A stretch of 10,135 nt of DNA. It comes from Pseudomonadales bacterium (GTDB lineage Bacteria; Pseudomonadota; Gammaproteobacteria; Steroidobacterales; Steroidobacteraceae). The position numbers were made by a program, and so were the translations under genes. Below the pieces are notes generated by a model. The model did not search any database. It was not told the origin of the DNA and worked only from the letters and a program-made list of their open reading frames with translations. This document shows, in pieces, positions 1-6,216 of the stretch. The first letter of the stretch is position 1, and the number at the start of each line of letters is the position of its first letter. The stretch is taken from the NCBI GenBank assembly GCA_020442965.1, contig JAGRJB010000379.1, forward strand, positions 1 to 10,135, read 5' to 3'.

Positions 1-976
1 CGGTTTCGGCGGCAAAGCCCACGACAAACGGGCGATCAGCTCGCGCGGCTACCGTCGCGAGAATGTCGGTCGTGCGCTGCATCTCGAGATCGAGCGAATC
101 GCTGGTCTTCTTGATCTTTCTCGATGCCGCACGTAGCGGACGATAGTCAGCGACTGCGGCGGTCGCGATGAAAATATCGGTGCCCGCGATGGCATCGAGC
201 GTCGCCTGGAGCATTGCAGCAGCATCTTCGACGTCCACACGCTGGACACCGCGCGGCGTCTCGAGCACGACCGGGCCTGCTACCAAGACGACCTCCGCGC
301 CGGCCGCCTGCGCCGCCTGCGCCATGGCAAAGCCCATCTTGCCCGAGCTTCGATTGCTGATGAACCGCACCGGATCGATGCGTTCGCGAGTCGGGCCGGC
401 GGTGATGACCACACGTTTTCCGGCCAGCCCGCCCGCATGGGCACTCGACGGCGCCAGAAGATCGACCAGCTCCGCGGGTTCCAGCATCCGGCCCGCACCC
501 GTTTCGCCACAAGCCTGAGCGCCGGAACCGGGACCGAGAATGCGGACACCGCGTGCGCGCAAGCGCGCGACATTGTCGCAAGTGGCGGCGTTTGCCCACA
601 TCTGTTGATTCATCGCCGGCGCGACAGCCACTGGTGCCTGTGAGGCCAGACACACGGTTGTGAGCAAGTCGTTAGCATGGCCGTGCGCAAGTCGTGCCAG
701 AAAATCGGCGGTCGCGGGCGCCACCAGTATGCAGTCCGCCCAGCGCGCAAGCTCGATGTGCGACATGGCAGCTTCCGCAGCCGGATCCCACAGCTCGCTG
801 CGCACCGCACGGCCTGATACGGCCTGAAAAGTCACGGGCGTCACGAACTCGCGCGCAGCGGCGGTCATCACCACCTGCACTTCTGCGCCGCGCTCACGCA
901 GGCGCCGAACCAGATCCGGGCTCTTGTAAGCAGCGATGCCGCCGGTCACGCCGAGGACGATGCGAGTACCGTTCAT
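1..976 (-). CDS. coaBC: Bifunctional CoaBC (PPC synthetase / PPC decarboxylase), 3' end outside window
   Basis: Joins cysteine to 4'-phosphopantothenate (CoaB, CTP-dependent) and decarboxylates the product to 4'-phosphopantetheine (CoaC, FMN-dependent): cytosolic steps of coenzyme A synthesis. The ATG (complement of 974-976) opens about 325 codons without a stop, against roughly 400 in the family, so the C-terminus lies left of base 1. Visible in order: FMN-binding GVTGGIAAYK (9-18), catalytic His73 in SHIELARWAD, the PAMN motif with Asn123, the CoaC lid cysteine Cys156 in GAQACGETGAGRM, then the CoaB domain with TAGPTRERIDPVRFISN (192-208), SSGKMG, KIKK, and GFAAET at the edge. Spacing of His73, Asn123, Cys156 and Asn208 matches E. 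coli Dfp (two residues shorter). It is divergent from radC, as in E. coli. No Shine-Dalgarno sequence lies at the usual distance; an AAGGAGG on this strand is 23 bases upstream, too far. A -10-like GATAAT ends 6 bases before the ATG, so the mRNA might be leaderless. Confidence 0.96.
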   Translation of the reverse strand, partial: MNGTRIVLGVTGGIAAYKSPDLVRRLRERGAEVQVVMTAAAREFVTPVTFQAVSGRAVRSELWDPAAEAAMSHIELARWADCILVAPATADFLARLAHGHANDLLTTVCLASQAPVAVAPAMNQQMWANAATCDNVARLRARGVRILGPGSGAQACGETGAGRMLEPAELVDLLAPSSAHAGGLAGKRVVITAGPTRERIDPVRFISNRSSGKMGFAMAQAAQAAGAEVVLVAGPVVLETPRGVQRVDVEDAAAMLQATLDAIAGTDIFIATAAVADYRPLRAASRKIKKTSDSLDLEMQRTTDILATVAARADRPFVVGFAAET

Positions 977-982
977 TGCGGC

Positions 983-1012
983 ATTATCCCGGTCAAATCC
1001 CTCCTTGTGCAA
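983..1012 (-). promoter_or_regulatory. Candidate coaBC promoter (possible leaderless start)
   Basis: On the minus strand TTGCAC (complement of 1007-1012) is followed after 18 bases by GATAAT (complement of 983-988). The -10 matches the sigma-70 consensus at five of six bases, the -35 at only three. Transcription would start about seven bases after the -10, which falls on or next to the A of the coaBC ATG at 976. This is inference from motif and spacing; a promoter further upstream, near radC, is equally possible. Confidence 0.3.
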
Positions 1013-1084
1013 ACCCCATGTTTGTCGCGATCCAGCCGCATTTGTGCGCTGGTGCGGCGGCGGGTTCCAGCGGACCATTTCCTT

Positions 1085-1792
1085 ATGACATCTTCAATAT
1101 CCGGCACTCGGTCGCGCAGCAGTTTGCGTCTTTGGCCCCGTAGCGAACGGCCACGCGAAAAACTGCTCGACGTCGGACCCGAAGCACTCTCGGATGCCGA
1201 GCTGATCGCGGTGCTGATCGGTACGGGCGTCAACGGCGCCAATGCAGTCGAGGTTGCCCATGAGCTGCTGGCACAGTTCGGTTCACTTCGAGCGCTGCTG
1301 ACCGCAGCGCAACAGGAGTGTCTCGCACAGCGCGGCGTGGGCACCGCCCGCTACGCGTTGCTGCAGGCCTCGCTGGAGATCGCGCGCCGCCATTACCGCG
1401 CGGGTCTCGTGCACCAGCCGGGGCTTACCTCCCCGGCAATGACGCGCGATTTCCTGGTCGCTCAGTTACGCGATCGACCTTATGAATTGTTTTGCTGCCT
1501 CTACCTCGATAACCGCAATCGCCTGATCCGCTTCGAAGAGCTGTTTCGCGGCACGATTGATGGCGCAAGCGTCCATCCACGCGAGGTCGTGCGCCAGGCC
1601 ATCCGTCACAACGCGGCGGCACTGATCCTTGCGCACAACCACCCGTCGGGTGTCGCCGAGCCGAGCAAAGCGGATGAACTGATCACGCGCCGGCTGCGCG
1701 AGGCTCTGGCGCTCATCGATATACGGTTGATCGATCATCTCATCGTCGGTGATACCGCTTGCGTGTCGTTTGCCGAGCGGGGGCTCATCTAG
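1085..1792 (+). CDS. radC: RadC family JAMM-domain protein
   Basis: RadC (YicR in E. coli) family protein of 235 aa. Despite its name, a DNA repair role for the family is disputed; the fold is a JAB/JAMM metalloprotease-like domain behind a helix-hairpin-helix segment. Seen here: the N-terminal signature RPREKLLDVGPEALSDAEL (22-40), the GTGVNG turn, an HhH-like region up to about 102 (RGVGTARYALLQASLEIARR), and the complete metal motif HNHPSG (His184, His186) followed by Ser194 and Asp197 in PSKADE. It ends with the usual FAERGLI. I chose the ATG at 1085, which gives a normal short N-terminus before the RPREKL signature. GTG codons at 1007 and 1052 are in frame but would add residues unlike the family; no clear Shine-Dalgarno sequence precedes any of them. 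It sits between divergent coaBC and downstream rpmBG, a conserved gammaproteobacterial arrangement. Confidence 0.95.
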   Translation: MTSSISGTRSRSSLRLWPRSERPREKLLDVGPEALSDAELIAVLIGTGVNGANAVEVAHELLAQFGSLRALLTAAQQECLAQRGVGTARYALLQASLEIARRHYRAGLVHQPGLTSPAMTRDFLVAQLRDRPYELFCCLYLDNRNRLIRFEELFRGTIDGASVHPREVVRQAIRHNAAALILAHNHPSGVAEPSKADELITRRLREALALIDIRLIDHLIVGDTACVSFAERGLI

Positions 1793-1858
1793 CTCCGTTG
1801 GGTCCCGGCCAACCGGGCGTTGGGACATTGGCCCGATCCCGAAATAGGCGCCGGCAGC

Positions 1859-1887
1859 TTGCCCCCCATCGACGCTACTGGTATAAA
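1859..1887 (+). promoter_or_regulatory. Candidate sigma-70 promoter for rpmB-rpmG-mutM-alkA
   Basis: TTGCCC (1859-1864), a 17-base spacer, then TATAAA (1882-1887): four of six and five of six consensus matches at the ideal spacing. Transcription would begin near 1894, giving a leader of about 127 bases before rpmB. This is the best promoter-like pair I found in the 228-base gap after radC. A TTGACG at 1926 has no acceptable -10 partner. Confidence 0.55.
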
Positions 1888-1911
1888 AGCCGCCCTTTTG
1901 GTGCAGCCCAA

Positions 1912-1970
1912 CGACCGGCGGCCCATTGACGGCAGCAGCACTGGCTGTTGTGCCGTGCACGATCCGGTCG
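1912..1970 (+). promoter_or_regulatory. Foldable 5' leader of rpmB (nested stem-loops)
   Basis: Two nested inverted repeats lie in the predicted rpmB leader. The outer arms are CGACCGG (1912-1918) and CCGGTCG (1964-1970), a perfect 7-bp match. Inside, GGCA (1931-1934) pairs with TGCC (1951-1954), and after a one-base bulge CAGCA (1936-1940) pairs with TGTTG (1946-1950) with one G-U, closing a 5-base loop CTGGC. Ribosomal protein operons are often controlled through folded leaders bound by one of their products, so an autoregulatory role for L28 or L33 is possible. I do not recognise it as a described leader class. The pairing was found by eye. Confidence 0.4.
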
Positions 1971-2020
1971 GCAACTGTACCGTATTGAAATCTTTCAGTT
2001 TTAGCTCTCAGGGTTTATTT

Positions 2021-2257
2021 ATGAGCCGTGTCTGTCAAGTCACCGGTAAGTCGCCCACGACCGGCAATACCGTGTCCCACGCCAACAACAGGCGGCGCCG
2101 ACGTTTCCTGCCCAATCTGCATCGGCAGCGCTTTTGGCTCGAGGGCGAGAAGCGCTGGGTGAGTCTGCGCGTGTCCGCCAACGGTCTGCGCACGATCGAG
2201 AAGAACGGCATCGACTCGGTCATTGCCGATCTGCGCGGTAAGGGCCTGAAGATCTAA
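2021..2257 (+). CDS. rpmB: 50S ribosomal protein L28
   Basis: Large-subunit ribosomal protein bL28, 78 aa, the same length as E. coli L28. The N-terminus [20 protein letters not shown] and the following [16 protein letters not shown] are characteristic of gammaproteobacterial L28, as is the end [13 protein letters not shown] single N-terminal cysteine (Cys5) is present, but no zinc-ribbon CxxC pairs. An AGGG (2010-2013) seven bases before the ATG is a weak ribosome-binding site. It begins a co-directional cluster with rpmG 16 bases downstream, and is preceded by a strong promoter candidate and a structured leader. Confidence 0.98.
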   Translation: MSRVCQVTGKSPTTGNTVSHANNRRRRRFLPNLHRQRFWLEGEKRWVSLRVSANGLRTIEKNGIDSVIADLRGKGLKI

Positions 2258-2273
2258 GTCGGAGTTTGTTGCC

Positions 2274-2429
2274 ATGCGTGAAAAGATCAAGTTGCTGTCG
2301 ACCGCCAAGACCGGCCACTTCTATGTCGTGACAAAGAACAAGCGGCTGCACCCCGACAAGATGGAAATCAAGAAGTACGATCCCGTCGTCCGCAAACACG
2401 TGGCGTACAAAGAAACCAAGATCAAGTAA
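2274..2429 (+). CDS. rpmG: 50S ribosomal protein L33 (zinc-free form)
   Basis: Large-subunit ribosomal protein bL33, 51 aa. It reads [20 protein letters not shown] at the start and ends [11 protein letters not shown]; the middle has the family's [16 protein letters not shown] segment. It has no cysteines, so it is the zinc-independent (C-minus) form usual in Gammaproteobacteria rather than the four-cysteine form. GGAG at 2261-2264 lies nine bases before the ATG, a clear ribosome-binding site. It is 16 bases after rpmB. Its stop codon is nine bases before the mutM GTG start and is immediately followed by a 9-bp hairpin. Confidence 0.98.
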   Translation: MREKIKLLSTAKTGHFYVVTKNKRLHPDKMEIKKYDPVVRKHVAYKETKIK

Positions 2430-2430
2430 C

Positions 2431-2451
2431 GTTCGGGCGTGCCGCCCGAAC
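2431..2451 (+). promoter_or_regulatory. Perfect 9-bp hairpin over the mutM start codon
   Basis: GTTCGGGCG (2431-2439) and CGCCCGAAC (2443-2451) are perfect reverse complements around a 3-base loop TGC. The hairpin starts one base after the rpmG stop codon. The mutM start GTG (2439-2441) has its first base in the stem and the other two in the loop, and codons 2-4 lie in the 3' arm. There is no T-run after it, so it is not a standard intrinsic terminator. It could protect the 3' end of the rpmBG message and could also lower mutM initiation, making it depend on ribosomes finishing rpmG. The repeat is seen directly; the roles are inference. Confidence 0.7.
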
Positions 2452-3257
2452 TGCCTGAAGTCGAGACTACCCGGCGCGGGATTGAGCCGCATGTGCTCGG
2501 TCGCCGCATCAACGTGTTGCGCGTCCACGATCGGCGGTTGCGCTGGCCGGTCGCCCGACACCTCCCCGCATCGGTCGCCGGGCAGAAAATTCAGAGGGCC
2601 GACCGTCGCGCGAAGTATTTGTTGTTGCGGCTCGAGCGCGGCACGCTGATCCTGCACCTGGGCATGTCGGGCAGCTTGCGCGTCCTGCCCGCCGCCACGC
2701 CACGCCTGATCCACGATCATCTCGATCTCGAGCTCGACTCGGGCCAAACGCTGCGCTTCAACGATCCGCGGCGCTTCGGCAGCCTGCACTTCACAACTAA
2801 CGACCCCGCCACCCATCCGTTACTCGCCGATCTCGCGCCCGAGCCCTTCGATGACGCGTTCGACGGCGCGTACCTCTGGCGCGTGACACGCGGCCGCCGG
2901 GTTGCAATCAAACAATTGCTGATGAACGCCAGATTGGTCGTCGGCGTGGGCAATATCTACGCCAGCGAAGCGCTGTTTCGCTCGGGCATCCGGCCCGGCC
3001 GGCATGCGCGTGGCCTGACACGCGCCGAGTGTGCCCGGCTGGTGCGTGCTGTGCGCAGCATACTGGCCAACGCGATCAAGGTCGGCGGCACCACCCTGCG
3101 CGACTACGTCGGCGCCGACGGTTCGCCCGGGTATTTTCGCCAGAAGTTGTTCGTCTACGAACGCGCCGACGCGCCCTGCCGGACCTGCGGAACCACGATT
3201 CGCAGGCGTGTACAGGGACAGCGTTCGACCTACTGGTGTCCGACCTGTCAACAGTGA
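2439..3257 (+). CDS. mutM: Formamidopyrimidine-DNA glycosylase (Fpg/MutM)
   Basis: Bifunctional base-excision-repair enzyme: removes 8-oxoguanine and formamidopyrimidines and cleaves the abasic strand by beta/delta elimination. 272 aa, close to the E. coli length. Seen: ELPEVETTRRGIEPH at the N-terminus, the conserved lysine in RRAKYLLL (Lys59, equal to E. coli Lys57 once Met and one extra residue are discounted), the lesion-gap filler Met76 in HLGMSGSL, NDPRRFG (108-114), the H2TH asparagine in GVGNIYASE, and a C-terminal zinc finger C247-x2-C250-x16-C267-x2-C270 with Arg262 in GQRSTYW. The GTG at 2439 is the only usable start: rpmG's TAA is in frame four codons upstream. The odd point is that it reads M-P-P-E-L where the family has M-P-E-L, so the proline beside the catalytic glutamate is not directly after Met. 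No Shine-Dalgarno sequence is seen and a hairpin covers the start, suggesting coupling to rpmG. Confidence 0.96.
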   Translation: MPPELPEVETTRRGIEPHVLGRRINVLRVHDRRLRWPVARHLPASVAGQKIQRADRRAKYLLLRLERGTLILHLGMSGSLRVLPAATPRLIHDHLDLELDSGQTLRFNDPRRFGSLHFTTNDPATHPLLADLAPEPFDDAFDGAYLWRVTRGRRVAIKQLLMNARLVVGVGNIYASEALFRSGIRPGRHARGLTRAECARLVRAVRSILANAIKVGGTTLRDYVGADGSPGYFRQKLFVYERADAPCRTCGTTIRRRVQGQRSTYWCPTCQQ

Positions 3258-3970
3258 TGATCGCACCGGCCGCGGAAATAAATCGCATGCGCCGCCACCT
3301 GCGCGCCGCTGATCCCGTGATGGGCCAGCTGCTGCGTGTCGCCGGCAAGTTCACGCTCGAGCCGCAACTTACCCATACACCATTTTGGTCGTTAGCCCGT
3401 GCGATCGCCAACCAACAGTTGAACGGCACGGCAGCCGCGACCATTCTGCGCCGCTTCGCCGATCTGTATCCGGATCACGAGTTCCCGGCACCCGAACTGG
3501 TGTTGGCGACCGACGTGGAGCGATTGCGAGGCATCGGCTTTTCATACGCCAAAGTTGCCGCTCTGCACGACCTGGCGGATAAGACGATCAGCGGTGTCGT
3601 TCCCGTCAGCCAGACGCTGCGATCCTTGGACGATGCACAGATCATCGCCCGGCTAACAGGAGTTCGTGGCATCGGACGCTGGACCGTCGAGATGCTGCTG
3701 ATGTTCCAGTTAGGGCGGCCGGACGTGCTCCCGGTCGATGACTTCGGCGTACGTAACGGCTTTCGGCTGGCGTATGGCATCAAGCACATGCCGACGCCGC
3801 GCGCGCTGGGCGAATTCGGCGCGCGGTGGGCCCCGTATCGGACGATGGCGGCCTGGTATCTCTGGCGAGCGGTCGAGCTGGAAAAGCGGGGCAAACTACC
3901 GCCGCCGCCGGTCCGAACGCGCATCGCCGGCAGGCAAGCGAAGCGCCGCTCTGCAAGCCGCGTCAGTTGA
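3257..3970 (+). CDS. AlkA-type DNA-3-methyladenine glycosylase (HhH-GPD)
   Basis: HhH-GPD superfamily monofunctional glycosylase that likely excises alkylated purines such as 3-methyladenine. 237 aa; it lacks the N-terminal domain of the 282-residue E. coli AlkA and resembles the shorter AlkA forms. Visible: FWSLARAIANQQLNGTAAATI (43-63) for the first helices, LRGIGFSYAKV (90-100), the hairpin LTGVRGIGRWTVEM (133-146), and LGRPDVLPVDDFGVRNG (152-168), where Asp162 aligns with the catalytic aspartate. RWAPYRTMAAWYLWR (190-204) is the usual C-terminal block. The tail is proline-rich then basic. The ATG at 3257 shares one base with the mutM TGA (3255-3257); a GTG at 3254 would give a four-base overlap. 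Such tight packing implies co-translation with mutM, placing two repair glycosylases in one unit. The 3' end overlaps the convergent minus-strand gene by eight bases. Confidence 0.92.
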   Translation: MIAPAAEINRMRRHLRAADPVMGQLLRVAGKFTLEPQLTHTPFWSLARAIANQQLNGTAAATILRRFADLYPDHEFPAPELVLATDVERLRGIGFSYAKVAALHDLADKTISGVVPVSQTLRSLDDAQIIARLTGVRGIGRWTVEMLLMFQLGRPDVLPVDDFGVRNGFRLAYGIKHMPTPRALGEFGARWAPYRTMAAWYLWRAVELEKRGKLPPPPVRTRIAGRQAKRRSASRVS

Positions 3971-4373
3971 ACGCGCTGCGTGTATAGGTGATCTGCAATA
4001 ACAACTGATCTTCCAGTGGTTCCATGGTCGCAGGACGCCGGTTGGTTTCCATGTCGTAGCAGATGGTCAGGAGATTCGAGTCGAGTTCGAAGATCGCCAA
4101 CATCGTCTTGCCCGCCGCCGGACCTGCGCCGCCCACGAGATCGAGTGCGCGCGGCGTGACAGTCGCATCGACGCGCAGGTCACCACTGTCGACCACGCGC
4201 TGTTCGTGATCGTGGATCGCGTAACTCGTACCGTCTAACACCAGCCGCGCGATGCGCAACTCGCGTACTGGCACCACTTCGCCGGCTATGTAGGCGGCGA
4301 TCGGCACCCAGTTCCCGATCAGGGACGATTCGGCGTGCGCATCGTGGCGCGTCTCGAGGGAGTCCGAGCACAT
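3963..4373 (-). CDS. TIGR03067-like domain protein, function unknown
   Basis: A 136-aa protein without signal peptide or membrane segment, so probably cytosolic. The body, from LIGNWVPIAAYIAGEVVPV (18-36) through LVLDGTSYAIHD (44-55), RALDLVGGAGPAAGKTMLAIFELDSN (75-100) and LLTICYD (101-107), follows the pattern I associate with the TIGR03067 'Planctomycetes uncharacterized' domain: GxW, a 'G..VP...L' turn, a beta-rich core, 'PxalDl...GpaaGKT.lgIYel' and 'L.iC'. The function of that domain is not known; a small beta-barrel or lipocalin-like binding protein is a guess. The start could be the ATG at 4373 or the one at 4388 (141 aa); neither has a ribosome-binding site. Longer upstream extension would run antisense to GGT and is not supported. 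Only 12-27 bases separate its start from the divergent GGT gene, so the two promoters must overlap each other's coding DNA. It overlaps the AlkA gene by eight bases at the other end. Confidence 0.75.
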   Translation of the reverse strand: MCSDSLETRHDAHAESSLIGNWVPIAAYIAGEVVPVRELRIARLVLDGTSYAIHDHEQRVVDSGDLRVDATVTPRALDLVGGAGPAAGKTMLAIFELDSNLLTICYDMETNRRPATMEPLEDQLLLQITYTRSAFN

Positions 4374-4400
4374 CGGCGCATTTTGCATTACTGTGCGCGC

Positions 4401-6215
4401 ATGAGCGAATTCATCACGGGCCGCAATAGTCTGTTGGCCGCCGCGATCGCGCTGTGGGCCTGCATCGCCGGTTGCAGCACCCCTGACACAGCGCGCAGCG
4501 ATATCGGCCAAACCGCGGCGGACGCCACAGCTTACGAAGCTGCACCCGTACGCCGGTGGCACGGCGGCGCAATGATCGCTGCCGCCAATCCCCTCGCAGT
4601 GGACGCGGGGCTCGCGGTTCTGCGCGATGGCGGCAGCGCCGTCGACGCGGCGGTCGCCATCCAGGCGGTATTGGGCCTCGTCGAACCGCAATCCTCCGGC
4701 ATTGGCGGCGGCGCGTTTCTGCTGCACTACGAAGCGGCCACCGGCGATGTCATCGCCTACGACGGGCGTGAAGTAGCGCCCAGGGGCGCCAGTGCGACGA
4801 TGTTTCTGGACCAGGACGGCAAGCCGCTCTCGTTCCCCGATGCCGTGCGCAGCGGCCGCTCGGTCGGCGTGCCCGGTGTCGTGCGCATGCTGGAGTTGGC
4901 ACACCGCGAACACGGTCGCTTGCCTTGGGCGCGCCTGTTTCAACCGGCCATCGATCTCGCCGAGCGCGGCTTCCGCGTATCGCCGCGCATGCACGATATC
5001 GGCACCATGGCCCAGCGCTTCGGCTCGCTCTCACCCGACGCCGCGCGCTACCTAACCACTGACGGCAAAACGATACTGCCGGTCGGCTATGTGCTGCGCA
5101 ACGAAGCGTATGCGAAGACGTTGCGCCAGATCGCCGCGGGCGGCGCTGACGCGTTCTACACCGGACCGATCGCGGCTTCGATCGTCACGGCCGTCGCGGC
5201 AGAGCCGCGGCCCGGTACGCTCACCCGCGCCGATCTCGCCACCTATCGCGCGGCGCAACACGAACCGGTGTGTCGCCCATATCGCGTCTACGAAGTCTGC
5301 GGCATGACGCCGCCCTCCTCGGGCGGCATCGCGGTGCTGTCAGTGCTCGGCACACTTGCCAATTTCGATATGGCTGCTAACGACGCGACTACCGTGCGCG
5401 GCTGGCACCTGCTGATCGAGGCGCAGCGCCTCGCATATGCCGATCGGGACAAGTATGTCGGCGACGATCGGTTCGTTCAGGTGCCGATCGACGGCCTGCT
5501 CGACCCGGGCTACCTCAAGTCGCGCGCCGCGCTCATATCCTTGGACAGGGCGATGCCAACGGTCAGCGCGGGTACGCCGCCCGGTGCCCCCATCGCCGCC
5601 GGTGCCGACCCGTCGGGCGGCACCACCGGCACCAGCCATTTCGTCGTGGTCGATACGCACGGCAGCGTCGTCTCGATGACCACCACGGTCGAGTCGTTGT
5701 TCGGCTCGCAACGAATGGCCAGTGGCTTCTTCCTCAACAATCAGCTAACGGACTTCTCGTTTCGCCCGATCGACGATCACGGCGTACCGATCGCAAATGC
5801 GCCGGCGCCGGGCAAGAAGCCGCGCTCATCGATGTCACCAACGTTGGTATTCAAGGATAAGCAGTTCTTGCTGGGCGTTGGCTCACCGGGCGGCAACGCG
5901 ATCATTGGCTATGTCGCCAAGACGCTGGTCGGCATACTCGACTGGGGACTGTCCCCCGATGCGGCGATCGAGCTACCCAACGTCGTGGCGCGCGGCCCCG
6001 TCATGATCGAGGAACAGCGCTTCGATCCGCTGCTCCTCGATGAACTCAAAGCGATGGGGCACGTCATCAAATCGGGACGCGGCGCCGAAGGTTCGGGACT
6101 TCACGCCGTCATGGTCATGCCGGACGGTACGCTGGAGGGCGGCGCCGACAGTCGTCGCGAAGGGGTGGCGCGCGCGCTCGACACTCGGCCACAACGCGCC
6201 GCTGCCACCCACTGA
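4401..6215 (+). CDS. ggt: Gamma-glutamyltransferase, predicted lipoprotein
   Basis: Hydrolyses or transfers the gamma-glutamyl group of glutathione and related compounds; an N-terminal nucleophile enzyme that self-cleaves into large and small subunits. 604 aa. Residues 1-25 form a lipoprotein signal ending in the lipobox IAGC (Cys25) with Ser after it, which predicts an outer-membrane anchor; E. coli GGT is a soluble periplasmic protein. Conserved elements: Arg123 in YDGREVAP (substrate carboxylate), VGVPG, TPPSSGGIAVL (303-313), the autoprocessing/nucleophile Thr411 in GTSHFVVVD, NNQLTDFS with Asp451, RSSMSPT (475-481) and GSPGGN (494-499). The segment between DFS and RSSMSP is a few residues shorter than in E. 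coli, and I see no equivalent of the lid tyrosine Tyr444, so the active site may be more open. The ATG at 4401 is preferred to one at 4335 because it begins the signal peptide directly. It ends one base before the convergent coaD gene. Confidence 0.94.
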   Translation: MSEFITGRNSLLAAAIALWACIAGCSTPDTARSDIGQTAADATAYEAAPVRRWHGGAMIAAANPLAVDAGLAVLRDGGSAVDAAVAIQAVLGLVEPQSSGIGGGAFLLHYEAATGDVIAYDGREVAPRGASATMFLDQDGKPLSFPDAVRSGRSVGVPGVVRMLELAHREHGRLPWARLFQPAIDLAERGFRVSPRMHDIGTMAQRFGSLSPDAARYLTTDGKTILPVGYVLRNEAYAKTLRQIAAGGADAFYTGPIAASIVTAVAAEPRPGTLTRADLATYRAAQHEPVCRPYRVYEVCGMTPPSSGGIAVLSVLGTLANFDMAANDATTVRGWHLLIEAQRLAYADRDKYVGDDRFVQVPIDGLLDPGYLKSRAALISLDRAMPTVSAGTPPGAPIAAGADPSGGTTGTSHFVVVDTHGSVVSMTTTVESLFGSQRMASGFFLNNQLTDFSFRPIDDHGVPIANAPAPGKKPRSSMSPTLVFKDKQFLLGVGSPGGNAIIGYVAKTLVGILDWGLSPDAAIELPNVVARGPVMIEEQRFDPLLLDELKAMGHVIKSGRGAEGSGLHAVMVMPDGTLEGGADSRREGVARALDTRPQRAAATH

Positions 6216-6216
6216 G

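Noticed and set aside
1804..1817. CCGGG-type stem-loop after radC as a terminator
   Set aside because: CCCGG (1804-1808) and CCGGG (1813-1817) give only a 5-bp stem and no T-run follows; a weak structure cannot be called a terminator.
1885..1899. AAAAG/CTTTT inverted repeat as an operator or terminator
   Set aside because: A 5-bp, A/T-based stem overlapping the -10 element; too short to separate from chance.
1926..1955. TTGACG as a second rpmB promoter
   Set aside because: The bases 16-18 downstream (around TGTGCC) bear no resemblance to a -10 element.
2220..2816. 198-codon minus-strand frame opposite rpmG and mutM
   Set aside because: Shadow of two recognisable genes; no motif in the translation.
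4374..4994. N-terminal extension of the TIGR03067-like gene to 343 aa
   Set aside because: The added part is antisense to well-conserved GGT sequence and has the low-complexity look of a GC-rich shadow frame; the conserved domain begins only after 4373.
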